64,000 bases of DNA from Flavobacteriaceae bacterium (GTDB lineage Bacteria; Bacteroidota; Bacteroidia; Flavobacteriales; Flavobacteriaceae), in contig CP070778.1 of NCBI GenBank assembly GCA_020346245.1, positions 2,139,261 through 2,203,260 on the forward strand. Direction: 5' to 3'. The position numbers and the translations under genes are program-made. Each line of letters begins with the position of its first letter. Within the stretch, counting starts at the first letter, position 1. Shown here piece by piece: positions 33,821 through 42,628 of this stretch. Under the pieces are notes generated by a model, which saw nothing but the letters and a program-made list of their open reading frames with translations, ran no database searches and was not told the DNA's origin.

Positions 33821-34861
33821 ATGATATATAAAAAATTACCTCACACGAATATAGAAGTCAGTAAGATTTGTTTAGGTACAATGACCTGGGGCCGCCAGAA
33901 TTCTGAAGAGGAAGGACATCAGCAAATGGATTATGCCTTTAATCAGGGTATAAATTTTTTTGACACTGCGGAACTTTACCCTATTCCGGCTCATCCGGAC
34001 AGATATGCCGATACCGAAAGAATAATTGGCAACTGGTTTAAGAAAACGGGAAAAAGGGACAAGATTATTCTGGGCTCTAAGATTGCAGGGAAAGCAGACT
34101 TTACCAAGTTTATCAGATCAACCGGTTTTAGGAAGGAATCTTTAATTGAAGCGGTTGAAGGAAGTCTGGAACGACTTCAGACAGATTATATTGATTTATA
34201 TCAATTGCATTGGCCGGAACGCAGCACCAACTATTTTGGAAAAAGAGGTTACCAACATGATCTTACAGATCATTGGCAGGATAACATTCACCAGGTATTG
34301 GAAACGCTTAGGGATCTCATAAGCGCAGGTAAAATAAGACATGTAGGACTTTCTAATGAAACTCCCTGGGGAACCATGCGTTTTTTGGAAGAGAGCAAAG
34401 TGCACTCCAGTTTACCCAGGATGATTACAATACAAAATCCATATAGTCTATTGAACCGGCAGTTTGAGGTAGGGCTTTCAGAAATTTCAGTTCGAGAAAA
34501 TATTGGCCTCTTGGCCTATTCGCCTTTGGGATTTGGAGTGCTAAGTGGTAAGTATATGGGAGGCATGAAACCAGCAAACGCAAGAATTACCTTATTCCCG
34601 GCATATAATCGATACAGTAACGACAATGCAAACCGGGCTACTCTGGAATATTATGAACTAGCACGGGAACATGATCTTTCACTTGCCAGAATGGCACTTG
34701 CATTCGTGAATTCAAGACCATTTGTAACCAGTAATATTATAGGGGCAACTTCTATGAAACAACTCGAAGAAAATATATCCAGTATTGAAGTTGATCTCTC
34801 AGAGGAGTTAATTACGGGGATTGAATCTATTCACAACAATATTCCGGATCCGGCACCTTAA
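33821..34861 (+). CDS. aldo/keto reductase, Tas-like
   Basis: 346 residues from ATG 33821; a TTG two codons upstream is less likely. NADPH-dependent (beta/alpha)8 oxidoreductase. The catalytic tetrad is intact: D48 (FFDTAELY), Y53, K87 (ILGSKIAG) and H130 (YQLHWPER). The cofactor-binding regions include LLAYSPLGFGVLSGKY and VTSNIIGATSMKQLEENI. The insertion around WPERSTNYFGKRGYQHD matches the E. coli Tas subgroup. Physiological substrate unknown. Followed by an intrinsic terminator. Confidence 0.93.
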   Translation: MIYKKLPHTNIEVSKICLGTMTWGRQNSEEEGHQQMDYAFNQGINFFDTAELYPIPAHPDRYADTERIIGNWFKKTGKRDKIILGSKIAGKADFTKFIRSTGFRKESLIEAVEGSLERLQTDYIDLYQLHWPERSTNYFGKRGYQHDLTDHWQDNIHQVLETLRDLISAGKIRHVGLSNETPWGTMRFLEESKVHSSLPRMITIQNPYSLLNRQFEVGLSEISVRENIGLLAYSPLGFGVLSGKYMGGMKPANARITLFPAYNRYSNDNANRATLEYYELAREHDLSLARMALAFVNSRPFVTSNIIGATSMKQLEENISSIEVDLSEELITGIESIHNNIPDPAP

Positions 34862-34901
34862 ATTTCGTTATCAGGGTTCTAAATCCTTAATTATTGGTCG
34901 G

Positions 34902-34932
34902 AAAATCTTTTAGAAAGGAAAGATTTTTTTTT
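34902..34932 (+). terminator. intrinsic terminator after the aldo/keto reductase
   Basis: AAAATCTTT (34902-34910) pairs with AAAGATTTT (34919-34927) around an 8-base loop, followed by an unbroken run of T to 34932. Confidence 0.75.
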
Positions 34933-34939
34933 GGACCTC

Positions 34940-36301
34940 TTAAAGAAAGAGGTCATTCACTACATCCTCAATTTTGGATACCAACACTATATCTATTTTG
35001 GTATTCTTCAGTGCGATTTTATTGTTCTTTGAAACAAAAACCTTTAAAAACCCTAGTTTATCGGCTTCAAGAATTCTTTGTTCAACTCTTTGCACTGGTC
35101 TAATTTCTCCCGCCAGGCCTATTTCTGCAGCGAAACATACATTTTTCTCAATAGGCACATCTGAATTACTTGATAAAATAGCTGCGACTACTGCAAGATC
35201 AATAGCCGGATCGTCTACAGATATTCCGCCTGTAATATTTAAAAACACATCTTTTGCACCAAGTCGGAAGCCAGCCCTTTTTTCCAAAACAGCCAGCAAC
35301 ATATTGAGGCGTTTCGCATTATACCCGGTGGCAGAACGTTGTGGAGTACCATAAACAGCTGTACTGACCAAAGCCTGAATTTCTATCATCAACGGCCGCA
35401 TGCCTTCTATGGTCGAAGCAATAGCTGTACCGCTAAGTCCTGAATCACTTTTTGAAAGAAGTACTTCTGAGGGATTACTTACCTCCCTGAGTCCATCACC
35501 CTGCATTTCATAAATGCCCAGCTCTGCTGTTGAGCCAAATCGATTTTTAAGCGCCCGTAAAATCCGATATACATAATTCCGATCGCCTTCAAATTGTAAG
35601 ACCGTATCTACCATGTGTTCTAAAATCTTAGGTCCGGCAATATTTCCATCTTTTGTAATATGTCCTATTAAGATAACAGGCGTATTTGTTTCTTTAGCAA
35701 ACCTTATGAGTTCTGCTGTGCATTCACGAACCTGGGATATGCTGCCTGCAGAAGACTCTATATAATCTGAGTGGAGGGTCTGAATAGAATCAATGACTAC
35801 GATATCAGGTGTAATATCATTTATCTGTTTAAAGATATTTTGCGTTTTTGTTTCGGTTAGAATGTAGCAGGTCTGATTGTTGGGATGAATACGCTCTGCC
35901 CTCATTTTTATTTGTTTTAGACTTTCCTCGCCAGAGACATAAAGCGTCCTTAAGTTGAGTCTTAAAGCAATTTGAAGCAGTAATGTACTTTTTCCTATTC
36001 CGGGTTCTCCACCCAGCAGAACAAGTGAACCTGGAACTAAGCCTCCTCCCAGAACCCGGTTAAATTCTTTGTCGTAAATATCGAGCCTAAATTCACTGGA
36101 AGCATTGATTTGACCAACTAAAACAGGCTTCGAGCTTGTAGTCTTAACATCATTGGAGTTTTGCCATGGAATATCCTTTTCTTTCTGGATTACTTCTTCT
36201 ACGATGGTATTCCACTCCTTACAGGCCCCACACTGTCCTACCCATTTGGCATATTGGGTGCCGCAATTCTGACAAAAAAATGCTGTTTTTGTTTTAGCCA
36301 T
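34940..36301 (-). CDS. radA: DNA repair protein RadA
   Basis: 453 residues. It promotes branch migration of recombination intermediates. Domains in order: N-terminal C4 zinc finger (C10, C13, C24, C27), RecA-like ATPase with Walker A GGEPGIGKST (97-106), Walker B-type DIVVIDSIQTL, the RadA-specific KNRFGSTAELGIYEM motif, and a C-terminal Lon-like domain (GGISVDDPAIDLAVVAAILSS). Full length for the family. It follows the esterase-like gene by 114 bases on the same strand. Confidence 0.97.
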   Translation of the reverse strand: MAKTKTAFFCQNCGTQYAKWVGQCGACKEWNTIVEEVIQKEKDIPWQNSNDVKTTSSKPVLVGQINASSEFRLDIYDKEFNRVLGGGLVPGSLVLLGGEPGIGKSTLLLQIALRLNLRTLYVSGEESLKQIKMRAERIHPNNQTCYILTETKTQNIFKQINDITPDIVVIDSIQTLHSDYIESSAGSISQVRECTAELIRFAKETNTPVILIGHITKDGNIAGPKILEHMVDTVLQFEGDRNYVYRILRALKNRFGSTAELGIYEMQGDGLREVSNPSEVLLSKSDSGLSGTAIASTIEGMRPLMIEIQALVSTAVYGTPQRSATGYNAKRLNMLLAVLEKRAGFRLGAKDVFLNITGGISVDDPAIDLAVVAAILSSNSDVPIEKNVCFAAEIGLAGEIRPVQRVEQRILEADKLGFLKVFVSKNNKIALKNTKIDIVLVSKIEDVVNDLFL

Positions 36302-36415
36302 TTGAACCTAAGCTGGTTTGGGCTAAAGATATTGTGGTTACCATAAAAATCAAAAGAAAGTTGATAGTTTAAATAGCAGTGGATATTTAACTAATAGGAT
36401 TGTAGTGATACTCTT

Positions 36416-37561
36416 CTAAAAGCCAAAGTCTGCTTTTAAAGCGTCCATTTTTTCCAAAGCCATTTCCTTGGTCAGAAAGTCAATTTCTTCCATCGCAAAA
36501 GCTTTTTCAAAAGTCCTTAGTGCTTTTTTGGCCTCTCCTAATTCTTCATAATACTCTCCTTCAAAGTAGAATCCGAGCATTGTGCTTGGGAATTCTTGTT
36601 TACACAATTCAGATAAGGGCTTTAAAGATTCATAATCATCTTTTTTCCTGCTTGCTGCATATATGGCCATAATATCATTTAACTCAACTTCCTTTCTAAA
36701 ACCAAATAATTCTTCTATTGAATTGTATTTATCTTCCAAATAGTTAAATACAGGCTCTTCTGAAGTAAGAATATTTTCTTTGTATTCTTTAGGACTAATA
36801 GGTTTAAAAATTTCAAACATGCTTCCCCAGGCTTTTCCTATTCCGTAGGTTGCTACCGACACTTCGTTCGCTGTTGGATATTCATCAAAGCTATAATTGA
36901 AACCTTTTTTATCTATACCTTTTAAGGCTTTGTCTAGTTGCATTATAGAATTTCTGTTTTCATTTCGTTCTCCACTGGCTATTAAGTGATAAAATATTTG
37001 CTGATTTATTTCACTAAGTCTGGCAGGAACTCTGTTTTCCATTTCCGGTGCCAGGTAAGGAGAAATGCTGATGAAAGCGTTAAACAGGGATTTTTCCTTA
37101 AACAGGTAATAATTCCCGAAGTTTGCGGTAATATCATATCCAACAAACATACTGAAAGGGGCTGTACTGTATGTAGTCTTAAAGTAAGGAATAAGTTCCA
37201 TACCTAGAAATTCAAAAAATAATTTACCCTTTTCTGCAGGAAGACCGGAGGCTTCCTCAAAGGCACAATCTTCCCATCTCAAATCATTTTCACTCTGAAA
37301 TACGCCAACAACAATGGTCTCTGGAGTCCCTTGAAATGTGCTGTAAAATTTTGAATTTGCAACTACCTGATTAAACAGGTATTCTCCGTCTAGCACAACA
37401 ACCAAAGGATATTTTTTCTCCGGGCTATAATCTTCAGGGATATAATATTTTATATCCCTTCTTTCTTGAAGTTTAAAAGATTCAAAAATCTCTTGTGTTA
37501 TCTGTGCTTCTGCACTTGTACTGAAAAGAATTACAGCACATAGAAAAAAAATACGTTTCAT
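36416..37561 (-). CDS. exported esterase-D-like protein lacking the nucleophile Ser
   Basis: 381 residues with a signal peptide (1-19, AEA). The alpha/beta-hydrolase region (about 30-260) resembles esterase D/enterobactin esterase: YPLVVVLDGEYLF (51-63), TIVVGVFQ, LIPYFKTTYST, and FISISPYL after the elbow. At the elbow, where the family has GHSFGG, this protein reads GYDITANFG (141-149), with Asp143 in place of the nucleophilic Ser. So it may be a non-catalytic relative. The C-terminal third (about 300-375) is helical and TPR-like (EFPSTMLGFYFEGEYYEELGEAKKALRTF). 27 bases after the flippase-like gene. Confidence 0.8.
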   Translation of the reverse strand: MKRIFFLCAVILFSTSAEAQITQEIFESFKLQERRDIKYYIPEDYSPEKKYPLVVVLDGEYLFNQVVANSKFYSTFQGTPETIVVGVFQSENDLRWEDCAFEEASGLPAEKGKLFFEFLGMELIPYFKTTYSTAPFSMFVGYDITANFGNYYLFKEKSLFNAFISISPYLAPEMENRVPARLSEINQQIFYHLIASGERNENRNSIMQLDKALKGIDKKGFNYSFDEYPTANEVSVATYGIGKAWGSMFEIFKPISPKEYKENILTSEEPVFNYLEDKYNSIEELFGFRKEVELNDIMAIYAASRKKDDYESLKPLSELCKQEFPSTMLGFYFEGEYYEELGEAKKALRTFEKAFAMEEIDFLTKEMALEKMDALKADFGF

Positions 37562-37588
37562 GCCAAATTATTTGAAAACAGCTTTAGG

Positions 37589-38554
37589 CTATTTATTCCT
37601 GTTCAATAACGGCAGGAGCAGGAAAGATATTGCACCAAATACAACAACCATAAGAGTTTGTGCTATCCACATAATCCAGCCAAAAGCATTTCCGGAAACA
37701 GCTGAAATACCAAAAATAGATAGTGATTTGCTTACAGCTATAGGGTAAAGTCCTATGCCTCCGTTGGTTGTAGACATTGCAAAAGCGCCGGCAACAAAGG
37801 CTACCAGTAATTGGCCAAAAGAAAGATTAATAGTTTCCGGGACGGTAAACTTTATAACCCAGAACATTAGTATATAGGCACCCCATATAAAAAATGTGTG
37901 AAGGACAAAAGCCCATTTATGTTTCATTTTGAATATACTCAAAACTCCGTCTAATAACCCTTTGATAAAATCTCTCATTTTTATTGCAAATAGGGTACTT
38001 GAACGACGTAAAAAGGCCATTATCAAAAGGAGCCCTATAAAACCAATACTAAGAAAAATTAGAGTGGTTGTAATACCTACCCCCTTTTCACTTAAGAAAG
38101 CAAGGATTATATCGGTTTGCGAAAAAAGGGCTATTAGTATTATCAGAAGTAAAATCAGTAAATCTATCACCCTTTCCGTAACTATAGTTCCAAAACCTTT
38201 TTGGAAAGGAACATCCTCGTAGGTTGCAAGCGCTGTGGCTCTCAAAACTTCTCCAGATCTTGGGATACCCAAATTAGCAAAGTAAGCTATTAGGATGATA
38301 AAAACATTATTGCTCACTTTTGGGGCATACCCCAGGGGTTCCAAAAGATAATTCCATCGTATTGCCCTTGAAATATGACTAAAAATTCCAATAAGAACAG
38401 AAATGCCCACCCAAAAAAGGTCAGCTTCTTTAATGTACCTGATTATTTGTATTCTATCTTCTTCAGAAGTTATTCTATATGAATACCAGATTAAAAAAAC
38501 TCCCAAAGCAATTGGGAGTATAATTTTTAAGGTCTTTTTCAGTTTTTTACTCAA
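37589..38554 (-). CDS. LPG-synthase-TM/YbhN-like integral membrane protein
   Basis: 321 residues with about eight membrane helices, from the lysylphosphatidylglycerol-synthase transmembrane (flippase-like, UPF0104) family. Typical signatures: ISVLIGIFSHISRAIRWNYLLEPLG (about 52-76), NLGIPRSGEVLRATALATYEDVPFQKGFGTIVTERVIDLL (about 93-132), and TTNGGIGLYPIAVSK near the C terminus. Relatives move lipids or lipid-linked molecules across the inner membrane; the soluble MprF synthase domain is absent. It begins 2 bases after panD, a strongly coupled arrangement. Confidence 0.88.
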   Translation of the reverse strand: MSKKLKKTLKIILPIALGVFLIWYSYRITSEEDRIQIIRYIKEADLFWVGISVLIGIFSHISRAIRWNYLLEPLGYAPKVSNNVFIILIAYFANLGIPRSGEVLRATALATYEDVPFQKGFGTIVTERVIDLLILLLIILIALFSQTDIILAFLSEKGVGITTTLIFLSIGFIGLLLIMAFLRRSSTLFAIKMRDFIKGLLDGVLSIFKMKHKWAFVLHTFFIWGAYILMFWVIKFTVPETINLSFGQLLVAFVAGAFAMSTTNGGIGLYPIAVSKSLSIFGISAVSGNAFGWIMWIAQTLMVVVFGAISFLLLPLLNRNK

Positions 38555-38556
38555 AA

Positions 38557-38907
38557 CTATTTTAACAAATTTGTTTCTTCATCAGGGAAAACTAAAGCCG
38601 GATTAAATTTCCTGGCTTCTTCAATATCCATTCTGGCATAAGTAATTAAAATCAGAATATCACCCACAGCCACTTTTCTGGCTGCAGCGCCATTTAGGGT
38701 TAATTCACCTGTTCCTCGTGGCCCGGGAATTACATAGGTTTCCAATCGTTCACCATTATTATTATTGACAATCTGCACTTTTTCGCCTTGAATTATATTG
38801 GCAGCATCCATAAGATCTTCATCTATGGTAATACTTCCTATATAATTAAGGTCGGCTCCGGTAACGCGAACCCGATGTATTTTTGATTTAACTACTTCTA
38901 TTTGCAT
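38557..38907 (-). CDS. panD: aspartate 1-decarboxylase
   Basis: 116 residues; makes beta-alanine for pantothenate. The pyruvoyl self-cleavage site G24-S25 is present ([16 protein letters not shown]). Also conserved: K9 and the [15 protein letters not shown] and [17 protein letters not shown] regions. It lies 13 bases after panC on the same strand, and the short gap carries its own exact -7 box 4 bases before the ATG, so panD may have an internal, leaderless promoter. Confidence 0.97.
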   Translation of the reverse strand: MQIEVVKSKIHRVRVTGADLNYIGSITIDEDLMDAANIIQGEKVQIVNNNNGERLETYVIPGPRGTGELTLNGAAARKVAVGDILILITYARMDIEEARKFNPALVFPDEETNLLK

Positions 38908-38911
38908 CGCA

Positions 38912-38919
38912 CAAAGTTA
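38912..38919 (-). promoter_or_regulatory. -7 box of panD within the panC-panD gap
   Basis: Minus strand reads TAACTTTG then TGCG then the panD ATG. Exact TAnnTTTG match at the same 4-base distance as in glyS and bioF. No clear -33 element (it would lie inside panC). Confidence 0.4.
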
Positions 38920-38920
38920 A

Positions 38921-39769
38921 TTAATTAAGGGCTATATTATCTATCAGTCGAACTCCATTGACATAAACTGCTATAAAGGCCCTGTATTTTCTTTTTTGTT
39001 GTTTTCTTTTTAAAGGCTTTAAAGTTTCCTGCTCCATAATATTGATATATTCCAAATCAAATTCAGACAGGGTATCAAATTTTCTTTTAACCCAATTCAT
39101 TACCTTATTAGCACTTTTCATGCCAAATAATTCTTTGGCAGTCAAAAGCGTTTCATAGATAATAGAAGCTTTATCCCTTAGCTCTTTTGGCAGTCTTTCG
39201 TTTCTGGAACTCATGGCAAGTCCATTCGGTTCTCTGACAATTGGGCAGCCGATAATTTCAATTGGCATTTTGGTTTTTTCAACTAATTTTTTGATTATTA
39301 ATAATTGCTGAAAATCCTTCTCACCAAAATACGCCTTATTGGGTTTCACAATCAAAAAAAGTTTTTCAACCACTGTTGCAACACCCAAAAAATGATTAGC
39401 CCTGAATTTTCCCTCCATCGTTTCATCTAATCCATCAAATTTGTAATCCTTAGAGCTAATGTTATTTGAATACAATTCTCTCACGGCGGGCGCAAAAATA
39501 ATCAGTTCTTCCGAGATATTCTTCAAATATTCAAGATCAGAATCTAGCGTTACGGGATATTTTTTCAGATCATCTTTATTATCAAATTGGGTTGGGTTAA
39601 CGAAGATACTGACAACAACTACTTCATTCTCTGCAATGGCCTTTCTAACCAGAGATAGATGTCCTTTATGCAATGCTCCCATAGTAGGAACCAAACCAAT
39701 AGATTTTGAATCATTTTTTAATGTGGCTAAATGACCTATTAAATCCTTTTTGCTACTTATTAACAACAT
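38921..39769 (-). CDS. panC: pantothenate synthetase
   Basis: 282 residues; condenses pantoate and beta-alanine using ATP. Nucleotidyltransferase motifs are present: VPTMGALHKGHLSL (27-40, the HIGH-type motif), VVSIFVNPTQF, a central YFGEKDFQQL, and RNERLP with the KMSKS-equivalent SSRNERL. Followed by panD in the same pathway. A -7 promoter box lies about 20 bases upstream of the ATG. panB is not in the window. Confidence 0.97.
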   Translation of the reverse strand: MLLISSKKDLIGHLATLKNDSKSIGLVPTMGALHKGHLSLVRKAIAENEVVVVSIFVNPTQFDNKDDLKKYPVTLDSDLEYLKNISEELIIFAPAVRELYSNNISSKDYKFDGLDETMEGKFRANHFLGVATVVEKLFLIVKPNKAYFGEKDFQQLLIIKKLVEKTKMPIEIIGCPIVREPNGLAMSSRNERLPKELRDKASIIYETLLTAKELFGMKSANKVMNWVKRKFDTLSEFDLEYINIMEQETLKPLKRKQQKRKYRAFIAVYVNGVRLIDNIALN

Positions 39770-39788
39770 AATAAATTATAAAAGCCAG

Positions 39789-39796
39789 CAAACTTA
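39789..39796 (-). promoter_or_regulatory. -7 box of panC
   Basis: Minus strand reads TAAGTTTG, an exact -7 match, 19 bases before the panC ATG. -33 element not evident. Confidence 0.4.
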
Positions 39797-39819
39797 CTAT
39801 AATTACTGCTATTCTGCAT

Positions 39820-39835
39820 TATTTTTGTAATTTTG
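39820..39835 (+). promoter_or_regulatory. two adjacent -7 boxes upstream of the GT5-like gene
   Basis: TATTTTTG (39820-39827) and TAATTTTG (39828-39835) both fit TAnnTTTG, back to back, 37-52 bases before the ATG at 39873. One may be a chance match in this T-rich gap. Confidence 0.4.
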
Positions 39836-39872
39836 CAGCTACGTTTTTCCGATAAACAAAATACATTTTTTT

Positions 39873-40682
39873 ATGAATGGTAAAAAGATATTGTTTGTAT
39901 CTTCTGAATTAGTGCCCTACCTGCCAGAGAATGAAGTTTCCTTAATGTCTTACGAAGCGCCAAGGATGGTCAATAGTAAAAAGGGCCAAATACGGATATT
40001 TATGCCAAGATATGGCAATATCAATGAGCGAAGGCATCAATTGCATGAGGTAATAAGACTATCTGGAATGAACCTGGTTATCAATGATATGGACATGCCG
40101 CTTATTATTAAAGTGGCTTCGATTCCTCGCGAGCGAATACAAGTCTATTTTATAGATAATGAGGAGTATTTTAAACGCAAAGCCACATTCGCAGATGAGA
40201 ATGGAGAACTATTCCCGGATAATGATGAAAGGTCTATCTTCTTTGCCAAAGGGGTAGTTGAAACAGTAAAAAAATTAAATTGGTCTCCGGATATTATTCA
40301 TGTTCATGGATGGATGGCATCACTTTTGCCATTGTATTTGAGAACTTATTACGCTGATGAACCTTTATTTGCCGACAGTAAAATTGTAACTTCAGTTTAT
40401 GGCAAAGGCTTTGATGGTCATTTGGATACTACTATGAAGAATAAGATATTGTTTGATGGCATTTCTGAGGACAGTATCTCCCACCTGGAGTCTCCCACCT
40501 ATAATAATTTGTTAAAAGTTGCCGTAGATTTTTCCGATGCCATTATTTTAGCCGCTGAAGAAATATCAGAAGATTTGAATAAATACATTACCAACCTCCA
40601 AAAACCTCTGTTGCCATATGTTCCTTTGCAGGAATTTGAAGAAGCGTATGCAAATTTTTATAGCACTGAAGTTTTAAAATAA
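39873..40682 (+). CDS. GT5 N-terminal-domain protein (half-length glycogen synthase-like)
   Basis: 269 residues covering only the N-terminal Rossmann half of GT5 glycogen/starch synthase. Recognisable parts: KKILFVSSELVPYL at the start, IRIFMPRYGNINERR (47-61), FFAKGVVETVKKLNWSPDIIHVHGWMASLLPLYLRT, and a C-terminal DAIILAAEEISEDL. The ADP-glucose-binding KTGGL is absent, as is the whole C-terminal donor-binding half, so it cannot be a standard glycogen synthase. The frame ends cleanly with no remnant downstream (a DUF4270 gene follows after 5 bases), so it looks like a stable short form. Confidence 0.85.
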   Translation: MNGKKILFVSSELVPYLPENEVSLMSYEAPRMVNSKKGQIRIFMPRYGNINERRHQLHEVIRLSGMNLVINDMDMPLIIKVASIPRERIQVYFIDNEEYFKRKATFADENGELFPDNDERSIFFAKGVVETVKKLNWSPDIIHVHGWMASLLPLYLRTYYADEPLFADSKIVTSVYGKGFDGHLDTTMKNKILFDGISEDSISHLESPTYNNLLKVAVDFSDAIILAAEEISEDLNKYITNLQKPLLPYVPLQEFEEAYANFYSTEVLK

Positions 40683-40687
40683 GCCTC

Positions 40688-42514
40688 ATGAAAATTTTTT
40701 TTAGATGGGTATACGCTGTAATGGCGGCTTTGATACTTATGCTTACTGCGGTCTCGTGTAATGAAGATATCACCACAATTGGTGATGGAATTATCGCAGA
40801 TGATCCTTTTAAGACAAACAAGGCAGTATATAACGTTTTTGTATTTAATAAAAATATCAAAGCGGTTGAGACAAACAAACTTCCAATTTACCAATTAGGC
40901 ACATACAATGATCAGCTTTACGGCGATACAGAGGCTAGCATAAATTCCCAGCTAAGGTTACAAGGAGGCGTTGGTAATCCGGCATTCGGACTTTTTAGCC
41001 AACAGAGAGAAGATAATTCTTTAACCGACCCTGAAGAGACGGCAATTGAGGAGAATGAAACCGTAAAAGAAGTAATACTATATATTCCTTACCTTCAAAA
41101 TCCAAACGGTGATCGTGATCTTGATGGTGTTGCAGACACTTTTGATGCAGACCCGGATGACCCAAATAGTGATAGTGATGGAGATGGTCTCACGGATAAT
41201 GACGAAAGAGTACTGGGAACAAACCCGCTCGATGTGGATACCGATGGAGATGGCATAGAAGATTTCGAAGATACCGAGTATACCGTAAATAGGTTTCCCC
41301 GAAAGGTTGATCTGGACAGTATTTATGGAAATCGGGAAGCTCCTTTCAATTTCAAAGTTGAACGATCTACCTATTTTTTAAGAGATTTGGATCCGGATGC
41401 CGGGTTTCTGGAATCCCAGGAGTACTATTCAACGCAAGAATTTTCACCAGATTTTGTTTCGGAGATACTCTTTGATGGGGAGGTAACCATATCCGATGAG
41501 GAAACATTGGTGCCCGCCGAGGATGATCCGGATACGGAGGCAGATGAATCTCTTAATGAACCCACTAGAGTTCAGCCGGGTATTCAGGTAGCTTTAGATC
41601 CAACTTTTTTTCAGGAAAACATTTTGGATAAAGAAGGTGACACAGAATTATTAAGTCAGGCTAATTTCAGTGAATTCCTAAGAGGATTGCATTTATCGGT
41701 CGCTCCCACCACTGATGATATTCTTCTTATCCTTGATATTACGGATGCAACAATTACAATAACCTATGAGTACGATAAAAAAGAGAATGATGAAATAGTC
41801 AAAGAAGAGGCAGATTATGAATTATCACTAATTGGCAGAGATCCAACCTTTGGAACAATCATTGGAAATGCCGTTAACACCTTGGTAAATACACCACTTT
41901 CGTCGGAGATCGCTAATGACATGGACACTAATGAAAATGCCAACAGAATATATCTCAAGGGAGGTTCTGGGACCTATGCGGAAATTCAATTGTTTGAAGA
42001 AAATAACGGAGAAGATATCCTGAACCAGATCAAAGCAAATAATTGGATTGTTAACGAGGCCAACCTAATCTTTTATGTAGATAGAGAAGCATTAGATATG
42101 GCCGGGATTATTAATGAACCTCCTTCATTATATCTTTTTAATGCGGAGACGAATAACCCTATTTATGATCTGAATGTAGCTAGTGATCCCGATATCAGAA
42201 ATAGAATAAATATAAATTACGATGGGTCTTTGGAAAAAGAAAATAATAAGGGGATTAGGTATAAAATGAAAATTACCAATCATATCAATGATATAATAAT
42301 TAGAGATTCTACAAATGCTACTCTGGGCTTGTCCGTAACTGCAGACTTGGCAACTGTTGCTTCTAAAAATGCCGTTTTGGATATGTCTGAAGTAGATTTG
42401 CCGGTTGCCGCCACTATTACTCCATTAAGTACTGTCCTCTTTGGCAGTAATGTTCCTGTTGAAGAAGAGGATATGAAGCTGAAGTTAGAGATTTTCTATA
42501 CGGAGGCTAATTAA
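40688..42514 (+). CDS. DUF4270 lipoprotein with calcium-binding TSP3-like insertion
   Basis: 608 residues; lipobox VSC with C24, followed by NED, which fits a surface-export signal. The bulk matches DUF4270, a beta-rich Bacteroidota-specific domain of unknown function (YQLGTYNDQLYGDTEASINSQ, KEVILYIPY, IYLKGGSGTYAEIQLF). Residues about 139-194 carry an Asp-rich insertion of thrombospondin type 3-like repeats (DLDGVADTFDADPDD, SDGDGLTDNDE, DTDGDGIEDFED) that should bind several Ca2+ ions. Starts 5 bases after the GT5-like gene, so likely the same transcript. Confidence 0.9.
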   Translation: MKIFFRWVYAVMAALILMLTAVSCNEDITTIGDGIIADDPFKTNKAVYNVFVFNKNIKAVETNKLPIYQLGTYNDQLYGDTEASINSQLRLQGGVGNPAFGLFSQQREDNSLTDPEETAIEENETVKEVILYIPYLQNPNGDRDLDGVADTFDADPDDPNSDSDGDGLTDNDERVLGTNPLDVDTDGDGIEDFEDTEYTVNRFPRKVDLDSIYGNREAPFNFKVERSTYFLRDLDPDAGFLESQEYYSTQEFSPDFVSEILFDGEVTISDEETLVPAEDDPDTEADESLNEPTRVQPGIQVALDPTFFQENILDKEGDTELLSQANFSEFLRGLHLSVAPTTDDILLILDITDATITITYEYDKKENDEIVKEEADYELSLIGRDPTFGTIIGNAVNTLVNTPLSSEIANDMDTNENANRIYLKGGSGTYAEIQLFEENNGEDILNQIKANNWIVNEANLIFYVDREALDMAGIINEPPSLYLFNAETNNPIYDLNVASDPDIRNRININYDGSLEKENNKGIRYKMKITNHINDIIIRDSTNATLGLSVTADLATVASKNAVLDMSEVDLPVAATITPLSTVLFGSNVPVEEEDMKLKLEIFYTEAN

Positions 42515-42591
42515 TAATAGTTCTTAATACCACTTACAGTTTTTTATCGTTATATAACCGAATTTACAGCTAAGTTTTATTTTCTTCTTGT

Positions 42592-42599
42592 AAATTTGT
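42592..42599 (+). promoter_or_regulatory. -7 box of glmS
   Basis: TAAATTTG, exact match, 29 bases before the glmS ATG. -33 element unclear. I see no riboswitch or ribozyme-like leader of the GlmS type; the gap is only 114 bases. Confidence 0.45.
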
Positions 42600-42628
42600 T
42601 CATCTATTAATCAGTTAATACAATTAAA

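Noticed and set aside
34934..34954. GACCTCTT/AAGAGGTC hairpin at the 3' end of radA as a terminator
   Set aside because: The stem is perfect, but it is followed by an A-run rather than a U-run in the radA direction, and it lies after the T-run in the other direction. It overlaps the radA coding end.
42515..42628. Search for a glmS ribozyme upstream of glmS
   Set aside because: The gap is only 114 bases with a promoter box 29 bases before the ATG. No ribozyme-like core is visible.
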